Positions 1 through 15,000 of a stretch of 15,000 nucleotides of DNA are shown piece after piece; positions within the stretch are counted from its first letter, which is position 1; every line of letters begins with the position of its first letter. Location of the stretch: contig OZ026562.1 of assembly GCA_964020155.1 (NCBI GenBank), positions 202,501 to 217,500 of the forward strand. Direction: 5' to 3'. The DNA is from Chondrilla cf. caribensis (Eukaryota; Porifera; Demospongiae; Chondrillida; Chondrillidae). A model generated the notes under the pieces. The model was given only the letters and a program-made list of their open reading frames with translations, did no database searches and had not been told where the DNA came from. Position numbers and translations under genes: made by a program.

Positions 1-41
1 TACACACCAAACGCACAGTAAGTATTCAAGAGTTCACTCAC

Positions 42-11306
<11,265 letters not shown>

Positions 11307-11490
11307 GTTACGGCAACGTGCTATGGTAAATGGTGCTAAAACAGAAGATATTAGCCTTAGATGGCCTTCGCCACGAGTGGTTTCGTTGAATAGTACTTGT
11401 TTCCTGACACAGCAAACTGAAGAAGAAGAAGAAAATGGCCACTGACAATGCACGCCCAATGACGTCATTCCCTCAGGTGACCAGGGGAAA
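11307..11490. promoter_or_regulatory. Shared head-to-head promoter region of the p85-like gene and PARN
   Basis: Only 184 bp separate the two divergent start codons, so the promoters must overlap unless an undetected 5' exon lies elsewhere. Visible elements are CCAAT at 11456-11460, TGACGTCA at 11460-11467, and AAAATGG at 11432-11438, which resembles a YY1 site. No TATA box is evident. Transcription start sites cannot be placed from sequence alone. Confidence 0.6.
11456..11467. promoter_or_regulatory. CCAAT box fused to a palindromic CRE
   Basis: CCAATGACGTCA joins a CCAAT box to the full 8-bp cAMP-response element TGACGTCA, sharing one T. CREs and CCAAT boxes (CREB/ATF and NF-Y sites in animals) are common in bidirectional promoters. 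The element is 23 bp upstream of the PARN ATG and may lie within its 5' UTR. Function is inferred. Confidence 0.5.
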
Positions 11491-13281
11491 ATGGTGGATG
11501 TTACCACACAGAATTTTAGTGACATTTTCAAGCAAATCAAAGAAGAAATTCCTCGTTGTACATTCGTTGCAATTGATGCTGAGTTCACGGGCCTACTGCA
11601 AGGGCAGGAGAGGGACAATAGGTATGACACTCCAGACGAACGCTACACGAGGCACCGCGAACTGGGAAACGACTTCATGATCAATCAGATGGGAATTTGC
11701 TTGGTAGAAGAAACTTGCGAGGGATTTGCTGCGAGACCTTACAACTTTTATCTCTATCCTATCGAAACGCACAATGTTCCTAGACGTGACGATAGCTGTT
11801 TTTTATGTCAGGCCAGCAGCTTGAAGTTACTGGGACAGTCCGGATTCGATTTCAACAAATGGATCAAAGGCGGGATTCGTTACGTTTCAGAGAAGAAAGG
11901 AGAGCTAATGGCGAAATGGAAGGCACCTCTGCAGCCACCTGTGAAGGAATCACCATCCATGCTCAAGTCACCAGTCAAGACACTAAAGGGAATGGCTAGA
12001 AATGGAGACCAGGAGAGCTTTGTCGACCAGATACGTCGGGACCTACTCACCTTTGTTCATGACAAAGACTCAAAGGAGATGAAGATCAAGACAAGAAACA
12101 GGTTTGAGCGTAAAGTGATATACACTCTCATAGAAGAAGATGCCACAATTTCGAAGACGCCGATACTCGCAGAGAAAGCATTGGATGATGGTAGGGAGGT
12201 GGAAATGTTGGTAAAGAAGGCATCTCGGGAAGAAGTGACTATAAGCCAAAATGAGAAAGAAGGGAAGAGACAGGAGAAAGAGGAGCTGAAGCTTGGGTTC
12301 ACCCGTGTGGTTCAGCTGCTGCTGGAGAGTGGTAAGCTCCTTGTCCTTCACAATGGTCTACTGGACCTGATGAACATCTACCGACAGTTCATGGGACCCT
12401 TGCCAGAGAACTACCAACACTTCAAAGAAGCTATTTCCTCTCGATTCGGACAAATTATGGACACAAAATTGATGGCTACGTCTGGCCCCTTTGTTAATAA
12501 ATTCAACAGTACTCGATTGGAGGAACTCTTTTCCTCTCTAGTGGGAAGCGCTGACAGTACATTCGAGAGAGTTTCTGTGCATCTACCCGAGGGATTCAGT
12601 CGCTATAGCAACGGCAAGTCCTTGTGTCATGAGGCAGGCTATGATGCCTACATGACAGCCGTATGCTTCATCCACATGATGCACCACATGAGGAAGCTGG
12701 TTGCCAGTGGTAACGAAAGTACAGATGGCCCTAGTGACCCCATGTTGGCAGTAGCTCCATTCAAAAATCGCATAGCAATGGGGTACTGTGATGTTGAGTA
12801 TATTGATTTCCATGGCAACGATCCGGTTCCCCCGAGAAATAATTTATTCTGCCTCACCTTCCCTTCCACTGTGAGAGCGAGTGATATCATAGAGCTCTTT
12901 GGACCATTCAGCCCAGTTGACATTCAGTGGATCGACGACACACATGCTTATGTTTCTCCAAAGTCCAACCACCGCAGTGAAGACTGTTACAAGTATGTTC
13001 ACGAAGGAGGACAGCTAGTGAACATCACCGTACAGCGGTACAGGGATTACCGTGCTGACTTGTACACGAGCGATGTCAGTGAGAATTCCAATCAAGATGC
13101 ACTCGAGAATGAATTGCCGTCTTTGTTGAGAAGTAAGAGATCTCCTCCTCAAGAAGGACCGAGTCCAGCTACAAAGAAGGCTCATTCTGAAGGGAGCTCA
13201 GTTGGACTTTCCAGTGATATGAGTGTTCCAGCCAAAGAAAATAAAACTGAGAATCTATTCTCAGAACCTGACTCGTGGTAG
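11491..13281 (+). CDS. PARN: Poly(A)-specific ribonuclease PARN, intronless, 596 aa
   Basis: A DEDDh-family 3'-5' exonuclease that shortens poly(A) tails and trims small non-coding RNAs. The four catalytic acids are present: D29 and E31 in FVAIDAEFTG, D292 in LHNGLLDLM and D385 in CHEAGYDAY, with H380 as the h residue. The order is nuclease N-half, R3H-like segment (about 172-245, FVDQIRRDLLTFVHD to FERKVIYTL), nuclease C-half, and RRM (about 445-525). W480 in IQWIDD corresponds to the cap-binding tryptophan of vertebrate PARN. A basic bipartite stretch at 547-565 could be a nuclear localisation signal, and the C terminus LFSEPDSW resembles the human tail. Human PARN is 639 aa. The start has A at -3 and G at +4, and the N terminus aligns with the human one. 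There is no intron, although the neighbours are interrupted. Confidence 0.96.
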   Translation: MVDVTTQNFSDIFKQIKEEIPRCTFVAIDAEFTGLLQGQERDNRYDTPDERYTRHRELGNDFMINQMGICLVEETCEGFAARPYNFYLYPIETHNVPRRDDSCFLCQASSLKLLGQSGFDFNKWIKGGIRYVSEKKGELMAKWKAPLQPPVKESPSMLKSPVKTLKGMARNGDQESFVDQIRRDLLTFVHDKDSKEMKIKTRNRFERKVIYTLIEEDATISKTPILAEKALDDGREVEMLVKKASREEVTISQNEKEGKRQEKEELKLGFTRVVQLLLESGKLLVLHNGLLDLMNIYRQFMGPLPENYQHFKEAISSRFGQIMDTKLMATSGPFVNKFNSTRLEELFSSLVGSADSTFERVSVHLPEGFSRYSNGKSLCHEAGYDAYMTAVCFIHMMHHMRKLVASGNESTDGPSDPMLAVAPFKNRIAMGYCDVEYIDFHGNDPVPPRNNLFCLTFPSTVRASDIIELFGPFSPVDIQWIDDTHAYVSPKSNHRSEDCYKYVHEGGQLVNITVQRYRDYRADLYTSDVSENSNQDALENELPSLLRSKRSPPQEGPSPATKKAHSEGSSVGLSSDMSVPAKENKTENLFSEPDSW

Positions 13282-13409
13282 TGTAGTGTAGTGCACTGTA
13301 TGTCGATTTAGAACTGTATGTACTTTACATGACATTGTATTATTTTTCAGTTTTGTGTTTTCCAAATCCAATTTGGCTGATTATTATCGCGAGTGGAAAT
13401 ACGTGAAAA
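13282..13409. other. Short PARN-RBM48 intergenic spacer
   Basis: Contains 128 bp. No AATAAA is visible. TTATTTTTCAG at 13340-13350 resembles a 3' splice site 59 nt before the RBM48 ATG. It must hold the PARN 3' end and the RBM48 promoter, unless the two are co-transcribed. Confidence 0.6.
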
Positions 13410-15000
13410 ATGGCGTCCTTTGATCAGCGTCACCAGAATATTCAGGGCGAGTCGACTAATCAATCTCAAACTGTCGAAAGAGAGCATCACAGAAAAGAAC
13501 AGCCATGCTACAATCGTGCTAAATATAGGCAAGGTAGAAAGGATCGCGCTGTGAAGGTATACACGGTTAACATGGAGAGCAAATACCTATTGGTTATGAA
13601 TGTCCCTGCGCTTGGGGTTACGAAGGAGCTATTGGACCAGCTGTCGCTCTACGGGGATATAGAAGAGTGAGTAAGCCATCAAAATGTCGTGGTACATCCT
13701 GTCCCATCGTATTGCATATACGCGTTTACAACTCGCGTTTAATGCTTCTATGCATTATCAGAGCACGTAGCGTAAAGTTCAATCATTCGCGGTCTACTAT
13801 CATGTTGAACATCATTGCTTGATCTGCGCTAGTGCTATTAGGGATCTACTGACATCAAAGCTAGATGAATATGAAATAAATGTAAATGAATATGGGCATT
13901 ATATGTAAATATCCATCAAATTACGCCTAGACTTGCGAGGCCTTCACTGAGGTCTACTCACTAGGGATCTACTAACATTGAAGCTAAATGAATACGGGCA
14001 TTGCAAAAATCCATTAAATCGCTCCTATACTCACCAGTGTGTGTCCCTCGTCTGTAGGTATCGCATCCTCTACGACTATCCTTGTGAGGCCTTCACGGAG
14101 GTGTACTGGGTCAAGTACAGGGACATTGACTGCTCCAGGGCTGCTAAGAGGAAAATGGACAATTGTCCTTTCTTCAGCAATTTACTTCACGTGTGTTATG
14201 CCCCTGAGTTTGAAAACATGGGTGAAGTCAGAGATAAATTAGAACAGCGAAGACTGACCATTTCAAGAAAATTGAAGCAATGTAAATTGACCAATTATGA
14301 TATGGCTATAACGAGTTCTTGGATTTACAACCTATTCTTTGCTATAGATGTGAATAATCATAAAAAGACAGATTCAGAATTGATAGCTTCTAGCAGCCAC
14401 CAATCGAATGCCAGCTCATCTCCAATAGCAACCAGTGTTGTACATTCAGAGGAGTTTGTGACCAATCACAGCAATTCAAGTAAACCTCTTTTTCCTCTGC
14501 TACCCATGCCACCTGTTGTCATGGCAACCTCACAAATGACCTCTCCATTTGTATCAAATAATGAACTCCATATCGGATTACCTGGCAACAGGTTACCTGG
14601 CAACACACATGCCAGACTACATAGTTTAGCAGACATTGTACATAGTACTACACCTAGCAACACATGTGGTACCACACCTAGCAACACATCTGGTACCACC
14701 CCTGATAAAAGGCGTGGGGAGAACTTCCCTGACATTACAACTGAAAATCAGAAAACAAGCTCAATTGGACTTTCTCTGGAAGTTCGAAAGGAGCTACATC
14801 AATCGCACATCACCCCAAAGGTGAGATGGGAGAGGGAGGGAGATCTTGACGGTCAGCAGTCCAGTGTGAAACTGGTAGTGTCAAGTGTACAGAAGACCGA
14901 TATCTGCTCTGAGCAAAAAGGGAAAAGCCGAAAGAGACGCGATGGTGATAATTTCTTCAACCTGCATGATCAGACACATTCTAGTGATGGTTCCCCTGAA
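13410..15000 (+). CDS. RBM48: RNA-binding protein 48 (RBM48), partial at the 3' end
   Basis: RBM48 partners with ARMC7 in the minor (U12-type) spliceosome. Exon 1 is 13410-13666 and exon 2 starts at 14058; the intron is GT-AG (GA|GTGAGT, CTGTAG|G) and splits the codon for E86. The family signature is clear: AKYRQGRKDRAVKVYTVNME, then the RRM (about 58-140) with KYLLVMNVPALGVTKEL, FTEVYWVKY, AAKRKMD and the diagnostic LLHVCYAPEFE. After about residue 155 the protein is low complexity, with a short TTPSNT repeat (14650-14705) and a basic RKRRDGDNFF block near 14930, similar to the RKRRREDD block of human RBM48. The frame is open to the window edge (400 residues). CCAAAG|GTGAGA at 14815-14826 could be a donor, but the downstream match argues against using it. 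ATGGCG with AAAA before it gives a strong start context. Confidence 0.93.
13667..14057 (+). repeat. RBM48 intron with a degenerate tandem duplication including exon 2 sequence
   Basis: Segment 13842-13965 resembles segment 13974-14108. Both begin with agggatctact, pass through aagctaRatgaa and gggcatt, and end with a cttgYgaggccttcac stretch. In the right copy that stretch is coding exon 2; in the left copy it is intronic and lacks the acceptor region. Confidence 0.75.

Noticed and set aside
11435..11680. Stand-alone protein upstream of PARN
   Set aside because: The frame overlaps the PARN N terminus, which aligns with known PARN, and has no recognisable domain; kept only as a possible uORF.
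14821..14826. Splice donor GTGAGA ending RBM48 exon 2
   Set aside because: The open frame continues to the window edge and the downstream RKRR block resembles the human protein, so retention as exon is more likely.

Overview
The window is eukaryotic and almost certainly from an animal: multi-exon genes with GT-AG introns, a class IA PI3-kinase regulatory subunit, the deadenylase PARN and the minor-spliceosome protein RBM48. Short introns, close gene spacing and an expanded signalling architecture suggest a compact invertebrate genome. A sponge or other early-branching animal is plausible, but this is inference with low confidence.

Layout. Positions 1-11306 hold one minus-strand gene, a p85-type PI3-kinase regulatory subunit whose 3' end lies beyond the left edge. 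I rebuilt 21 coding exons by eye. Their phases chain without conflict over 3278 nt (about 1092 residues). The order is SH3, proline-rich, C1, a 13-codon exon, SAM, C1, RhoGAP, N-SH2, iSH2 coiled coil, a long proline-rich linker, and the start of C-SH2. Vertebrate p85 has only SH3-RhoGAP-SH2-iSH2-SH2, so the two C1 domains, the SAM domain and the linker are additions or ancestral parts. Most introns are filled with minisatellites and (CA)n tracts. Several arrays copy the splice signals of the intron they occupy.

A 184-bp head-to-head spacer (11307-11490) with a CCAAT box and a palindromic CRE separates this gene from PARN, an apparently complete intronless ORF of 596 codons on the plus strand (11491-13281). 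After 128 bp, RBM48 follows on the same strand. It has one intron inside the RRM and runs off the right edge. That intron contains a decayed tandem copy of the beginning of its own exon 2.

The p85-like protein would couple phosphotyrosine, and perhaps diacylglycerol and Rho-family GTPase signals, to a p110 catalytic subunit. PARN (poly(A) removal, small-RNA 3' trimming) and RBM48 (minor spliceosome, with ARMC7) are both RNA-processing factors. No tRNA, rRNA, CRISPR array or recognisable transposase was found.
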